Positions 6,268-14,732 of a stretch of 23,303 nt of DNA are shown piece by piece. The DNA comes from PALSA-894 sp049698215 (lineage in GTDB: Bacteria; Pseudomonadota; Alphaproteobacteria; Rhizobiales; Xanthobacteraceae). Under the pieces are notes generated by a model that was not told where the DNA came from, did no database searches, and saw only the letters and a program-made list of their open reading frames with translations. The first letter of the stretch is position 1, and every line of letters starts with the position of its first letter. Made by a program: the position numbers and the translations under genes. Location of the stretch: assembly GCA_049698215.1 (NCBI GenBank), contig JBAVXH010000128.1, positions 1-23,303 on the forward strand, read 5' to 3'.

Positions 6268-6927
6268 ATGGTCCGTTTCGAAAATGTCGGCTTGCGCTAC
6301 AGCCTCGGGCCGGAAGTCCTGCGCGACGTGAGCTTCGAGCTTGCGGCGCACTCCTTCCAGTTCCTCACCGGTGCTTCGGGAGCGGGCAAGACCTCGCTGC
6401 TGCGCATGCTGTTCCTTGGGCTGAAACCGACCCGCGGGCTGATCAACCTGTTCGGGCATGAGATCGCGACCCTGTCGCAGGACGCGCTTTCAACCTTGCG
6501 GCGGCGCATCGGCGTCGTGTTTCAGGATTTCAGGCTGCTCGATCACCTCACCACCTACGAGAACGTCGCATTGCCGCTGCGCGTGATCGGGCGGGAGGAG
6601 TCGAGCTACCGCAACGAGGTGACGGAACTCTTGCAATGGGTTGGGCTTGGCGACCGCATGGCGGCGCTGCCCCCGATCCTCTCGGGCGGCGAGAAGCAGC
6701 GCGCCGCGATTGCCCGCGCCGTCATCGCGCAGCCGCACCTGCTGCTCGCCGACGAGCCGACCGGCAACGTCGATCCTTCACTCGCGCGGCGCCTGCTGCG
6801 GCTCCTGATCGAGCTGAACAAGTCGGGAACCGCCGTGGTGATCGCTACCCACGATATCGCCCTGATGGACCTTTATGATGCGCCGCGCCTGGTGCTGCAT
6901 GAGGGGCGGCTGCAAGTCTACGCATGA
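6268..6927 (+). CDS. ftsE: Cell-division ATP-binding protein FtsE
   Basis: The 219-residue ABC ATPase powers the FtsEX complex, which in other bacteria regulates peptidoglycan hydrolases at the division septum. All motifs are present: Walker A GASGAGKTS (35-43), Q-loop Gln86 (VVFQDFRL), signature LSGGEKQR (138-145), Walker B LLLADEPTGN (from 158) and H-loop His195 (ATHD). The length is typical. The ATG is preceded by GGAAGA at about 6259-6264, which sets the start. Its TGA overlaps the ftsX ATG (ATGA, 6924-6927). Its leader probably contains some or all of the four palindromic repeats, depending on where transcription begins. Confidence 0.97.
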   Translation: MVRFENVGLRYSLGPEVLRDVSFELAAHSFQFLTGASGAGKTSLLRMLFLGLKPTRGLINLFGHEIATLSQDALSTLRRRIGVVFQDFRLLDHLTTYENVALPLRVIGREESSYRNEVTELLQWVGLGDRMAALPPILSGGEKQRAAIARAVIAQPHLLLADEPTGNVDPSLARRLLRLLIELNKSGTAVVIATHDIALMDLYDAPRLVLHEGRLQVYA

Positions 6928-7916
6928 GCACAATGGCTGCGCAGACCGATTATTACGAGGACGAGGAAAAGCCTCAGCGCGAGGAGGCGCCGCCGTCACG
7001 ACTGCGCGCCGCGGTGGAGAAGTATCTGCTCGCCAAAGAGGCCGCGATCGTCCCGGCGGACTCGATCTCGGGCCGCGCGCTGATGGCGGTGATCGCCATC
7101 ATGACATTCCTCGCGGCGCTGACCCTCGGCGCGACCGTGCTGGTTCGCTCGGCGGCGGGTGAATGGCAATCCGCGGTCGCGCGCGAGGTCACGATCCAGA
7201 TCCGTCCCTCCGAGCAGCGGGATGTCGAGGCGGACGTTCGTAACGCTTCCGCACTCGCGTCGGGCACGGCGGGTGTGGCCGGGGTGCGTGCCTACAGCAA
7301 GGAAGAATCCGCCGGTCTGCTCGAGCCCTGGATCGGTAGCGGGCTTGTGCTCAACGATCTGCCGATCCCGCGCATGATCGTGGTGCGCGTGGGGCCCGGG
7401 GAGACACCGGATCTCGCCGCGCTGCGCCAGAAACTTGCGGCGCAGATCCCGGGCGCGACGCTCGACGATCACCGCGGGTGGATCGACCGCATGCGCGCGA
7501 TGGTGCGCCACGCGGCGCTTACCGGGCTCGCAGTGCTGGCGCTGGTGTTCGCCGCCACGATGCTGTCGGTGATGTTTGCGACGCGCGGCGCGATGTCGAC
7601 CAACCGGCAGATCATCGATGTGCTGCACGTGATCGGCGCGCGGCGCGACTTCATCGCGGCCGAATTCCAGCGCCATTTCCTCCTGCTCGGCCTGAAGGGT
7701 GGCGCGCTCGGCGGTGGCACCGCCATCGTGCTGTTTCTCCTGATCGGTCTGTTGTCGGACTGGTTCAAGGGCGGCGCGGAAGACAACCTGTTCGGCAACC
7801 TGTCGCTCGGCGCCGCCGGATATGGCGCGATCATCGGGCTTGTCGTGCTGGTCGCCGGCGTGACCGCAGGGACCTCGCGGCTGACCGTGCACCGCACCTT
7901 GCAGACGATGGAATGA
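6924..7916 (+). CDS. ftsX: Cell-division permease-like protein FtsX
   Basis: The 330-residue inner-membrane partner of FtsE. It has an N-terminal cytoplasmic extension of about 50 residues, acidic and charged at the start. A first membrane segment at about 51-74 (ALMAVIAIMTFLAALTLG) is followed by a periplasmic domain of about 115 residues, then three further membrane segments (about 192-215, 245-270 and 290-315). This four-segment layout with one large periplasmic loop is diagnostic of FtsX, whose loop contacts cell-wall hydrolases or their activators. The start codon overlaps the ftsE stop (ATGA), giving coupled translation. Sequence divergence from well-studied FtsX proteins is usual for the group. 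Confidence 0.95.
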   Translation: MSTMAAQTDYYEDEEKPQREEAPPSRLRAAVEKYLLAKEAAIVPADSISGRALMAVIAIMTFLAALTLGATVLVRSAAGEWQSAVAREVTIQIRPSEQRDVEADVRNASALASGTAGVAGVRAYSKEESAGLLEPWIGSGLVLNDLPIPRMIVVRVGPGETPDLAALRQKLAAQIPGATLDDHRGWIDRMRAMVRHAALTGLAVLALVFAATMLSVMFATRGAMSTNRQIIDVLHVIGARRDFIAAEFQRHFLLLGLKGGALGGGTAIVLFLLIGLLSDWFKGGAEDNLFGNLSLGAAGYGAIIGLVVLVAGVTAGTSRLTVHRTLQTME

Positions 7917-7971
7917 CCCTGCCCTGTCGGCCGCGCCTGAATGGCCCTATAGTCGTCGCAGAGGACCAGAG

Positions 7972-8658
7972 ATGGCGGCTCCGGGACCGGAAGCGTCCGG
8001 CTTGGCGAAGCCCGCGCAGAGGCCGTTGCGGCGCCTGATGCGCGGAGCGGTCCTTCTTGCGCTCGCGATTCTGGCGGTTCTCGGCGGCGGCTTCGTCTGG
8101 TTCGTCTGGCATGTCCCCGCCACGGAAATCACGCTCGGCCGCAATGCCGACGGCATCGTGGTCATGACCGGCGGCGCCTCGCGCATCTCGGACGCGATCG
8201 AATTGCTGGCAGCAGGACACGGCAAGCGGCTCCTGATCAGCGGCGTGAACCCCACCACATCGTCGGCGGAGATTGCGCGCAAGAACCCGCGGCACGAGGC
8301 GCTGGTGGCGTGTTGCGTCGACCTCGACCATTCGGCGATCAACACGGTCGGCAACGCGATTGAAACGCGGCGCTGGACGCGCGACCGCGGCTTCACTTCG
8401 CTGATCGTGGTAACATCCGCGTATCACATGCCGCGCACCATGGCGGAGCTCGAGCTGCAGATGCCCGACATTGCGCTGGTGCCGTTTCCGGTCGTGACCG
8501 AGAAGCTGCGCAATGAGCCCTGGTGGGCGAGCGGGCCGACCGCGCGGCTGATCCTGTCCGAATATGCTAAGTTCGTGGTCTCGCAGCTGCGCATGCGCAT
8601 CGAATCCACGCCCGCGCTGAGCGAGCGCTCGGGCGGCAGTGTCGGAGCGAAAAGCTAA
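7972..8658 (+). CDS. YdcF/SanA-like DUF218 membrane protein
   Basis: The 228-residue protein has a short basic cytoplasmic N-terminus, one transmembrane segment at about 24-45 and a DUF218 domain on the periplasmic side. The family motifs are VVMTGGASRISDAIELL, a central INTVGNAIETRRW (the NTxxNA block) and VVTSAYHMPRTMAELE. Related proteins (YdcF, SanA, ElyC) are linked to envelope integrity and lipid-carrier metabolism, but the reaction for this branch is not established. It follows ftsX by 55 bp with a GAGGACCAGAG segment before the ATG. It is separated from the acyltransferase gene by only 2 nt, so it belongs to the envelope/division operon. Confidence 0.88.
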   Translation: MAAPGPEASGLAKPAQRPLRRLMRGAVLLALAILAVLGGGFVWFVWHVPATEITLGRNADGIVVMTGGASRISDAIELLAAGHGKRLLISGVNPTTSSAEIARKNPRHEALVACCVDLDHSAINTVGNAIETRRWTRDRGFTSLIVVTSAYHMPRTMAELELQMPDIALVPFPVVTEKLRNEPWWASGPTARLILSEYAKFVVSQLRMRIESTPALSERSGGSVGAKS

Positions 8659-8660
8659 AG

Positions 8661-9398
8661 ATGCTCGCGCTGCGCTCCTTCGCGTTCAACGTTCTGTTCT
8701 ATCTCAACCTCGTTCTGCACATTGTCGCCGCGCTGCCGACGTTCTTCCTGCCGCGCCGCGCCTTCATGGCGATTGCGAAGTCGTGGGGACGAACGAGCAA
8801 CGTGCTGCTCGCGGTCGCCGGCATCAGTGTCGAGTTGCGCGGGCGCGAGAAGATTCCGCCCGGTGCGCTGCTCGTGGCCTCCAAGCATCAATCGTTCTGG
8901 GAGGCTTTCACACTGCTCACGCTGTTCGACGATCCGGCCTTCATCGTCAAACGGGAGCTGATGTGGATTCCATTTTTCGGTTGGCTTCTCTGGAAAGCCG
9001 ACCAGGTGCCGGTCGACCGCCGCTCGAAAGGAGGCGCGATGGCAGGCATGCTCGAAAGCGCGCGCAAGGAACTTGGGCGCGGCCGCCAGATCGTTATCTT
9101 TCCCGAGGGCACACGCACCGCCCCGGGCGCACCACCCGCCTACAAGAGCGGGCTCGCCAATCTCTATGCGGCGACGGATGTGCCGTGCCTGCCGGTCGCG
9201 CTCAATTCGGGCGTGTTCTGGCCGCGCCGCAAATTCCTGCGCTATCCCGGGACGATCGTGCTGGAGGTGCTCGATCCGATCCCGCCGGGACTCGACAAGG
9301 ATACCTTCGCGGCGCGTGTCGAGGCCGATATTGAGACCGCGACCGCGCGGCTGATCGCCGAAGGCGAGAGGGAATTGCAGCGGCAATCGTTTCGGTGA
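8661..9398 (+). CDS. plsC: 1-acyl-sn-glycerol-3-phosphate acyltransferase (PlsC-like)
   Basis: The 245-residue membrane-associated acyltransferase would esterify lysophosphatidic acid to phosphatidic acid in phospholipid synthesis. An N-terminal hydrophobic segment (about 6-30) anchors it. Motif I reads His76-QSFW-Glu81, so the normal HX4D is HX4E here. Motif III is FPEGTR (147-152), and a motif-IV-like VPCLPVALNSG follows. The Asp-to-Glu change may be normal for this rhizobial branch or may reflect another acyl acceptor, such as an ornithine lipid precursor. It follows the DUF218 gene by 2 nt and probably ends the ftsEX operon. The alternative call is a lysophospholipid acyltransferase of unknown acceptor. 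Confidence 0.85.
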   Translation: MLALRSFAFNVLFYLNLVLHIVAALPTFFLPRRAFMAIAKSWGRTSNVLLAVAGISVELRGREKIPPGALLVASKHQSFWEAFTLLTLFDDPAFIVKRELMWIPFFGWLLWKADQVPVDRRSKGGAMAGMLESARKELGRGRQIVIFPEGTRTAPGAPPAYKSGLANLYAATDVPCLPVALNSGVFWPRRKFLRYPGTIVLEVLDPIPPGLDKDTFAARVEADIETATARLIAEGERELQRQSFR

Positions 9399-9402
9399 AG
9401 GA

Positions 9403-9426
9403 TCGGCTCTCCATTCCGGGAGCCGA
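9403..9426 (+). promoter_or_regulatory. Hairpin enclosing the CoA-transferase ribosome-binding site
   Basis: TCGGCTCTC (9403-9411) pairs with GGGAGCCGA (9418-9426), nine pairs including one T-G wobble, around the 6-nt loop CATTCC. The right arm contains GGGAG, the only good Shine-Dalgarno sequence for the ATG at 9430, at 7-nt spacing. No T-run follows, so it is not a classical terminator. It may restrict translation of the CoA-transferase or stabilise the end of the upstream mRNA. Confidence 0.5.
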
Positions 9427-9429
9427 CAC

Positions 9430-10608
9430 ATGGCGTTGCCGCTTGAGCATCTGACCGTCCTCGACCTGACGCTGCATCGCGCCGGTCCGACCTGTGCACG
9501 CCAACTCGCTGACTGGGGCGCCAAGGTCATCAAGATCGAGGTCCCCGGCGGACCGAAAGGCGAGGCGACCGGCGCGAATCGTTTGGGCCCCGACTACCAG
9601 AACCTGCACCGCAACAAGCTCAACATGACGCTGAACCTGAAGAGCGAGGAGGGCAGGGCGATCTTCCTCGACCTGTGCAAGACCGCGGACGTTGTGATCG
9701 AGAACTATCGCTCCGAGGTGAAGTACCGGCTCCGCATCGACTATGCGGCGGTATCGAAGGTCAATCCGCGCATCGTCTACGGCAGCATCGCGGGCTTCGG
9801 GCAGGACGGGCCGGACGCCAAGCGCCCCGGCGTCGACCAGATCGCGCAAGGCATGGGCGGACTGATGTCGATTACCGGGCTGCCCGGGCAGGGGCCGGTT
9901 CGCGTCGGAATTCCGATCGCCGACCTGACCACCGGGCTGTTCCTGTTCCAGGCAGTGCTGCTTGCGCTGATGCAGCGCGAGCAGACCGGAAAGGGACAGT
10001 GGGTTCACACCTCGCTCCTGGAATCGCAGATCTTCATGCTGGATTTCCAGGCCGCGCGCTGGCTGATCTCACACGAAGTGCCGAAGCAGGCTGGCAACGA
10101 TCATCCGACCGCGATCCCGACCGGCGTGTTTCCGACCTCGGACGGACACATCAACATCGCCGCGTCAGGTGATCAGCTTTATCGGCGGTTTTGCGAAGCT
10201 GCCGGAGCCACCGATTTGATATCCGACCCGGATTACGCGACGAGCGAACTGCGCTCGCGCAATCGGAGGGCTTTGAGCGAACGGATCGGGCGCGTCACCG
10301 CGACGAAGCCGAGCGCCGAGTGGGTGAAGCTCCTCAACGAGGCAGGCGTGCCGTGTGGGCCGATCAACTCGATCGATCAGACCTTCGCGGAGCCGCAGGT
10401 GCAGCACCTCGGGATCGCCAAGCCTGTGCGGCATCCCGAGCTCGGGGACATCCGGGTCGTGGGTCAGCCGATCACGCTCACGGCGGCGCCGCAACCGGGC
10501 GAGTACCGGCCGACGCCGGAGCTCGGCCAGCACACCGACGAGATCATGACGAGCATCGGGCGCGATGCGAAGACGATTGCGGATCTGCGGGCGCGGGGCG
10601 TGATCTAA
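9430..10608 (+). CDS. CaiB/BaiF-family (class III) CoA-transferase
   Basis: The 392-residue enzyme of the class III CoA-transferases moves CoA between carboxylic acids. Family features are the N-terminal LDLTLHRAGPTCARQLADWGA, KVIKIEVPGG, a string of NLKSEEGRAIF, the block GGLMSITGLPGQGPVRVG, and Asp165 in IPIADLTTG. Asp165 aligns with the catalytic aspartate that forms the acyl anhydride in formyl-CoA transferase. Length is normal. The substrate cannot be told; formyl/oxalyl, carnitine and 2-methylacyl types share these features. It starts 31 bp after the acyltransferase. Its TAA (10606-10608) overlaps the stop codon of the convergent kinase gene. Confidence 0.92.
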   Translation: MALPLEHLTVLDLTLHRAGPTCARQLADWGAKVIKIEVPGGPKGEATGANRLGPDYQNLHRNKLNMTLNLKSEEGRAIFLDLCKTADVVIENYRSEVKYRLRIDYAAVSKVNPRIVYGSIAGFGQDGPDAKRPGVDQIAQGMGGLMSITGLPGQGPVRVGIPIADLTTGLFLFQAVLLALMQREQTGKGQWVHTSLLESQIFMLDFQAARWLISHEVPKQAGNDHPTAIPTGVFPTSDGHINIAASGDQLYRRFCEAAGATDLISDPDYATSELRSRNRRALSERIGRVTATKPSAEWVKLLNEAGVPCGPINSIDQTFAEPQVQHLGIAKPVRHPELGDIRVVGQPITLTAAPQPGEYRPTPELGQHTDEIMTSIGRDAKTIADLRARGVI

Positions 10609-12368
10609 CCGCGCACGATGTGCACCGCGTCGAGCAGGAGGCTCCAGCGCAAACCCTCCGGCAGGAATTCGAGCGAGACCTCGCCGCCGAGCGACGCCGC
10701 CATGCGCTCCAGCACGGTGTGGCCGAAGCCGCGCCGTGTCGGCGGTTTGACGCGCGGGCCGTTCTGCTCGCGCCAGGAAAGCCGCGTCGCGCCGTTCGCG
10801 TTCGCGCGCTGCCATTCGATCGTCACCGTGCCGGCCGGCACCGTGAGTGCCCCATGTTTCGCCGCGTTGGTGGCAAGCTCATGCAGCGCGAGGCCGATCA
10901 GCTGCGTCGCCTGCGGGCTGAGCGTAATCGCGGGGCCCCTCGCGACGATCTTCTTCTCATCAAGCCCGCCGAACGGCGCGACCTGCAGCGCGATCAGGCT
11001 GCGCAGGTCCGCGCCCTGCCAGTCGCTCTCGACCAGAAGGTCATGGCAAAACGCAAGCGCCTTGATGCAGCCGGAGAAGCGTTCCTCGAACTGCTCGAAG
11101 CTCGCGGTCTGCTTGCCGATCTGGCGGACCATCGCGAGCACCACCGCGAGTACGTTCTTGGTGCGGTGTGAGAGTTCGCGCGTCGTGAATGACAGGTGCT
11201 CCTCGAACTTCTTGCGCTCGGTGATGTCGCGCGCGATCGCATGGATAGCATTTGGTTTTCCATCGCGGTCGAGCGAAAGCCGCGAGTTTGTCTCCAGCGT
11301 GCGGACCTGGCCGTCGCGCGCGATTACCTGCATTTCGTAGCGGGTCGTGCTCGTCTCGCCGCTGAGCTTTCGCCGAAGCATGTCCTGGTGCTTGGCGAGC
11401 TGATCGGGCGGAACGTAGCGGCTGAGCGGCGTGCCGATCAGTTCGTCCGGCGCGTAGCCGAGCAACGACTTCACAGCTGGGTTGGCCGACGTGATGCGGA
11501 AATCGAGATCGAGCGTGAAGACGAGGTCGTTTGCATTCTCGATCAGCGTACGGTAGCGCTCCTCGCTCTCGCGCAGCGCCTCTTCGGTCCGCTTGCGATC
11601 CGTAATGTCGATGTCGACGCCTGCATAGCGAACAGGTTGCCCCGAGATATCGCGAAAGATGCGCCCGCGGCCGAAGATCCAACGCACCCGTCCGTCGTCC
11701 GGGCGCACGATACGGTACTCCGCCTCGTACTGATCCTCGCCGCTCTCCAACGCGGTCTTGAAATTGTTCACCACGTGCTCGCGGTCGTCCGGATGGCGCA
11801 CCGCGCGCAACAGCTCGATCGGCACGGGCTCGACGCCGGGCTTCAGTCCGAGGATGCGGAAGAACTGCGGTGTCGCGCTCACCAGACGGGTCGACATATC
11901 CATGTCCCACACGCCGATGCCGGCCGAGTTCTCCGCGAGGCTGAGCATCTCGTTGCGCTCGCGCAGCTCGTGCTCCATGCGCTTGCGCGTGCTGATGTCG
12001 TGGAAATAGACGGCGAGGCCGTCGCTGCGCGGGAAGATGTTGATCTCGACCGGCGCGCCGACAATCGCCGAGTAGGTTTCGATGTTGAGCGGCTCGCCGG
12101 TTTCCAGAACCCGCAGGTGCGCCGCGTGGGATTCCGTGCCCACCCAATGCGGGAAGATTTCGGTCGCAACCTCGCCCAGCAAATCCTCGCGGCGCCGCCG
12201 CCAAGCCCGTTCGGCGACCTGGTTGACGTAGACAAAACGCAGCTGGCGATCGAGCGCGTAGAAAGCCTGCCCGATACTCTCCAGTATTTCGGCGGTCGAA
12301 ATCCAGGAAAGGCCGCCGACCGGCTCCTTCAGGGCCGGCAAACCGAGCGCCCTTTCGATATCCGCCAA
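10605..12368 (-). CDS. HWE-family sensor histidine kinase with three PAS domains
   Basis: The 587-residue protein has no clear membrane segment, so it is probably a cytoplasmic sensor. Three PAS domains lie at about 25-128, 140-258 and 265-385, each ending in a PAC-like D-I-[ST]-x-RK block. The kinase core begins with the phospho-acceptor His401 in ELSHRTKNVLAVV, typical of HWE kinases. The N-box has the family histidine and asparagine (HELATNAAKHGAL, 496-508). The WxE motif is Trp532-Arg-Glu534, and the G-box is GFGHTVLER. HWE kinases commonly serve light, redox or general stress responses. No cognate response regulator is adjacent. It diverges from the ABC importer genes and may control them. 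Confidence 0.95.
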   Translation of the reverse strand: MADIERALGLPALKEPVGGLSWISTAEILESIGQAFYALDRQLRFVYVNQVAERAWRRRREDLLGEVATEIFPHWVGTESHAAHLRVLETGEPLNIETYSAIVGAPVEINIFPRSDGLAVYFHDISTRKRMEHELRERNEMLSLAENSAGIGVWDMDMSTRLVSATPQFFRILGLKPGVEPVPIELLRAVRHPDDREHVVNNFKTALESGEDQYEAEYRIVRPDDGRVRWIFGRGRIFRDISGQPVRYAGVDIDITDRKRTEEALRESEERYRTLIENANDLVFTLDLDFRITSANPAVKSLLGYAPDELIGTPLSRYVPPDQLAKHQDMLRRKLSGETSTTRYEMQVIARDGQVRTLETNSRLSLDRDGKPNAIHAIARDITERKKFEEHLSFTTRELSHRTKNVLAVVLAMVRQIGKQTASFEQFEERFSGCIKALAFCHDLLVESDWQGADLRSLIALQVAPFGGLDEKKIVARGPAITLSPQATQLIGLALHELATNAAKHGALTVPAGTVTIEWQRANANGATRLSWREQNGPRVKPPTRRGFGHTVLERMAASLGGEVSLEFLPEGLRWSLLLDAVHIVRG

Positions 12369-12425
12369 GCTGTTTCCCCGCGCGAACTCACGGATGCGAT
12401 ACTAGGCCGTCCGGTCCTACCCAAA

Positions 12426-12440
12426 CAACGAGACTCGTTG
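12426..12440. promoter_or_regulatory. 15-bp palindrome between divergent genes
   Basis: CAACGAGACTCGTTG is a perfect inverted repeat of 7 bp per arm around one central base. It lies in the 204-bp region between the divergent HWE kinase and ABC importer genes, 57 bp upstream of the kinase start and 132 bp upstream of the importer start. The size and position fit an operator for a dimeric regulator. The role is inferred. Confidence 0.4.
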
Positions 12441-12572
12441 GAGCGCCTAAAAGTTCCATTCCCTGCGGTACGGTGTCCCTGCGCCGGCGAAGCCCATGAC
12501 GGCAGGCGGTTCGACGGGATAGGCTCACCAGGCATAGGGCGGCAGGGCGGCCGCCGGGGACTGGAGCTACTG

Positions 12573-13799
12573 ATGCGCAGGCCGTCAGGCCTCGTTTTGG
12601 CGTGCGTGCTGGCATTGGCCGGTCCCGCCGCGGCGCGCACCCTCATCATCAACGCCAACACGTCCGACCCCACGCCGCGCGCCGCGTGGGAAGCGGTCGT
12701 TGCGGACTTTCGGCGCGACAATCCCGGCGTGGACGTGAAATTCAACATCTACGATCACGAGAGCTACAAGAAATCGATCCGCAACTGGCTGACCGGCGCC
12801 TCGCCCGATGTCGTGTTCTGGTTCGCCGGAAACCGCATGCGCGAATTTGTCAGCCGCAATCTGCTCGCCGACGTGAGCGATCTGTTCGGCGGGGAGGTGC
12901 GGGCTTCGATTTCACGCGCCGGCATCGACCTCGTCTCGGTCGACGGCCGCCAGTACGGGGTGCCGTATTCGTACTATCAGATCGGCCTCTATTTCCGCCG
13001 CGACCTGCTCGACCGCGCCGGCGTGAAGCAGGCGCCTGCCACATGGGCCGATCTCCTGGAAACATGTCGAAAGCTGAAAGCCGACGGAGTCGAGCCGTTT
13101 GCGATCGGCTCGAAGGATTTGTGGCCCACGGCCGCGTGGTTCGACTACATCAACCTGCGCAGCAACGGCCATGCGTTTCACATGGCGCTGACGCGTGGCG
13201 AGGTACCCTACACCGACGAGCGCGTGCGCACGATATTCGCGAGATGGCGCGAACTGCTCGACCTCGGGTGCTTTGCCAAGAACCACGCGTCACTGAGCTG
13301 GCAGGAGAGTCAGGCGCTGCTCTATCAGGGCCGCGCCGCCATGATGCTGATCGGCAACTACATCGTGGCGAACTTCCCGTCCGAGATACGCGACCGCATG
13401 GACTTCGCACCGTTCCCAGCCATGCAGTATGCGGCCGGCCGGCATGAGGAAGCGCCGACCAACTCGATCCACATCCCGGCGGCGGCCGGGAACAAAAAGG
13501 ATGCACGGCGATTTCTCGCCTATGTTCTGCGCGCCGACGGGCAGGAAAGGATCAACCGCGCGCTTCTGCTGCTTCCGCTCAACCAGAAGGCCGCCGTTGC
13601 CGACGATCGCTTCCTCAAGAAGGGTCAGGCGCTCCTCTCGAACGCGGAGGCGCTCTCGCAATTCTTCGACCGCGATACCAACGAGGATCTCGCCACCATT
13701 GCCATGAAGGGTTTTCAAGAATTCATGATCAATCCGGAACGGCTCGACCAGGTGCTCGAGGGCATCGAGCGGGCGAGGAAACGCATCTACAAGAACTGA
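12573..13799 (+). CDS. ABC transporter extracellular substrate-binding protein (family 1)
   Basis: The 408-residue periplasmic binding protein of the carbohydrate type is the capture subunit of the importer encoded by the next two genes. The start ATG at 12573 follows GGAG (12563-12566). It opens a signal peptide, MRRPSGLVLACVLALAGPAAA, with probable cleavage after Ala-Ala-Ala near residue 21. The same frame is open far upstream, but that part is antisense to the kinase gene. The mature part has family features such as SPDVVFWFAGNRMREF, YGVPYSYYQIGLYFRRDLLDRAG (hinge/domain strand) and a C-terminal DQVLEGIERARKRIY. The ligand is probably a sugar or glycerol derivative but cannot be specified. 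Confidence 0.93.
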   Translation: MRRPSGLVLACVLALAGPAAARTLIINANTSDPTPRAAWEAVVADFRRDNPGVDVKFNIYDHESYKKSIRNWLTGASPDVVFWFAGNRMREFVSRNLLADVSDLFGGEVRASISRAGIDLVSVDGRQYGVPYSYYQIGLYFRRDLLDRAGVKQAPATWADLLETCRKLKADGVEPFAIGSKDLWPTAAWFDYINLRSNGHAFHMALTRGEVPYTDERVRTIFARWRELLDLGCFAKNHASLSWQESQALLYQGRAAMMLIGNYIVANFPSEIRDRMDFAPFPAMQYAAGRHEEAPTNSIHIPAAAGNKKDARRFLAYVLRADGQERINRALLLLPLNQKAAVADDRFLKKGQALLSNAEALSQFFDRDTNEDLATIAMKGFQEFMINPERLDQVLEGIERARKRIYKN

Positions 13800-13817
13800 G
13801 CACATTGTGGATTCGCG

Positions 13818-14732
13818 ATGACGGGTGCCGTCGCTCCCGCCCCGAGAAGAGGCATTTCGGCCTGGTGGTGGCGGCATCAGCGCACGCTCACGCCGCTGAT
13901 CCTGCTTGCGCCCGCCTGCCTCATGTTTGCGGTCTTCGTGATCGTTCCGATCGGGATGAGCCTCTCCCTCTCGCTCTACGACTGGGACGGCGTCGGGCCG
14001 AAGACCTGGGTCGGCTTAGGTAATTTCACCGAACTGTTCGGCGATCCGGTGTTCTTCACGGCGCTTCGGAACAACCTTTTCTGGCTTGTGCTCTATCTCG
14101 CGGCGCCCATGCTCGGGCTTTTGCTCGCGCTGTTGCTGAATCAGAGTGTGCGCGGCATCCGTGCCGTTCGGGCGCTGTTTCTGATGCCCTTCGTCGTCAG
14201 CCAGGTGGTGATCGGGCTGATCTTCGCCTGGTTCCTGAACCCGGAGTTCGGGCTCGTCAATCCGCTGCTTGCGCAGGCCGGCCTTGGGCCGGTCGCGCCG
14301 CTCGAGAGCGAGCGTTGGGCGATCTTCGCGGTGATCGCCGCGGGGCTTTGGCCACAGACCGCCTATTGCATGGTGCTTTACCTCACCGGGCTGACCGGGA
14401 TGCGTCCCGAGCTGATCGAATCTGCGCGGCTCGATGGCGCGCGCGATCACATGCTGCTCTGGCATGTGGTGCTGCCGCAGCTGCGCCCTGTGACCTTCAT
14501 CGCCGCGATGGTCTGCGTGGTGAGCGCGCTGCGTAGTTTCGACCTCGTGATGATCATGACGGCAGGCGGGCCCTACAACAGCACGAACGTGCTCGCCTAT
14601 TACATGTACGAGCAGACGTTCCTGAGCCTGCGCTACGGCTACGCGGCTGCGATCGCGGCGGTGCTGTTCGCGCTGATGGGGTGCTGCGTCGCCTTTTTCC
14701 TCTGGCGGCTCTTGGCACGGGAAAGGGCGTAA
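13818..14732 (+). CDS. Sugar ABC transporter permease (UgpA/LacF type)
   Basis: The 304-residue inner-membrane permease has about six transmembrane segments, the first at about 26-50. The EAA loop that docks the ATPase is at about 198-222, with the core ESARLDGARDHMLLWHVVLP. The segment MTAGGPYNST near the fifth helix is typical of MalF/UgpA-like permeases. The ATG lies 18 nt after the binding-protein stop. The TAA (14730-14732) shares its last base with the start of the next permease, so the two are coupled. With the second permease it would form the heterodimeric channel. Confidence 0.93.
   Translation: MTGAVAPAPRRGISAWWWRHQRTLTPLILLAPACLMFAVFVIVPIGMSLSLSLYDWDGVGPKTWVGLGNFTELFGDPVFFTALRNNLFWLVLYLAAPMLGLLLALLLNQSVRGIRAVRALFLMPFVVSQVVIGLIFAWFLNPEFGLVNPLLAQAGLGPVAPLESERWAIFAVIAAGLWPQTAYCMVLYLTGLTGMRPELIESARLDGARDHMLLWHVVLPQLRPVTFIAAMVCVVSALRSFDLVMIMTAGGPYNSTNVLAYYMYEQTFLSLRYGYAAAIAAVLFALMGCCVAFFLWRLLARERA

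Noticed and set aside
9403..9426. Rho-independent terminator after the acyltransferase gene
   Set aside because: The hairpin is strong but no T-run follows and the right arm is the ribosome-binding site of the next gene, so a leader hairpin is a better description.
12426..12457. Possible EcfG (general stress response) promoter, GGAAC with a downstream CGTT, before the kinase
   Set aside because: The spacing from GGAAC to CGTT is 22 nt, not the required 16-17, and the nearer CGAG at 15 nt does not match the -10 element.
11196..12572. Long upstream extension of the ABC binding-protein frame, antisense to the kinase
   Set aside because: The kinase frame has clear PAS and HWE motifs. The extension has no domain, and a ribosome-binding site plus signal peptide fix the binding-protein start at 12573.
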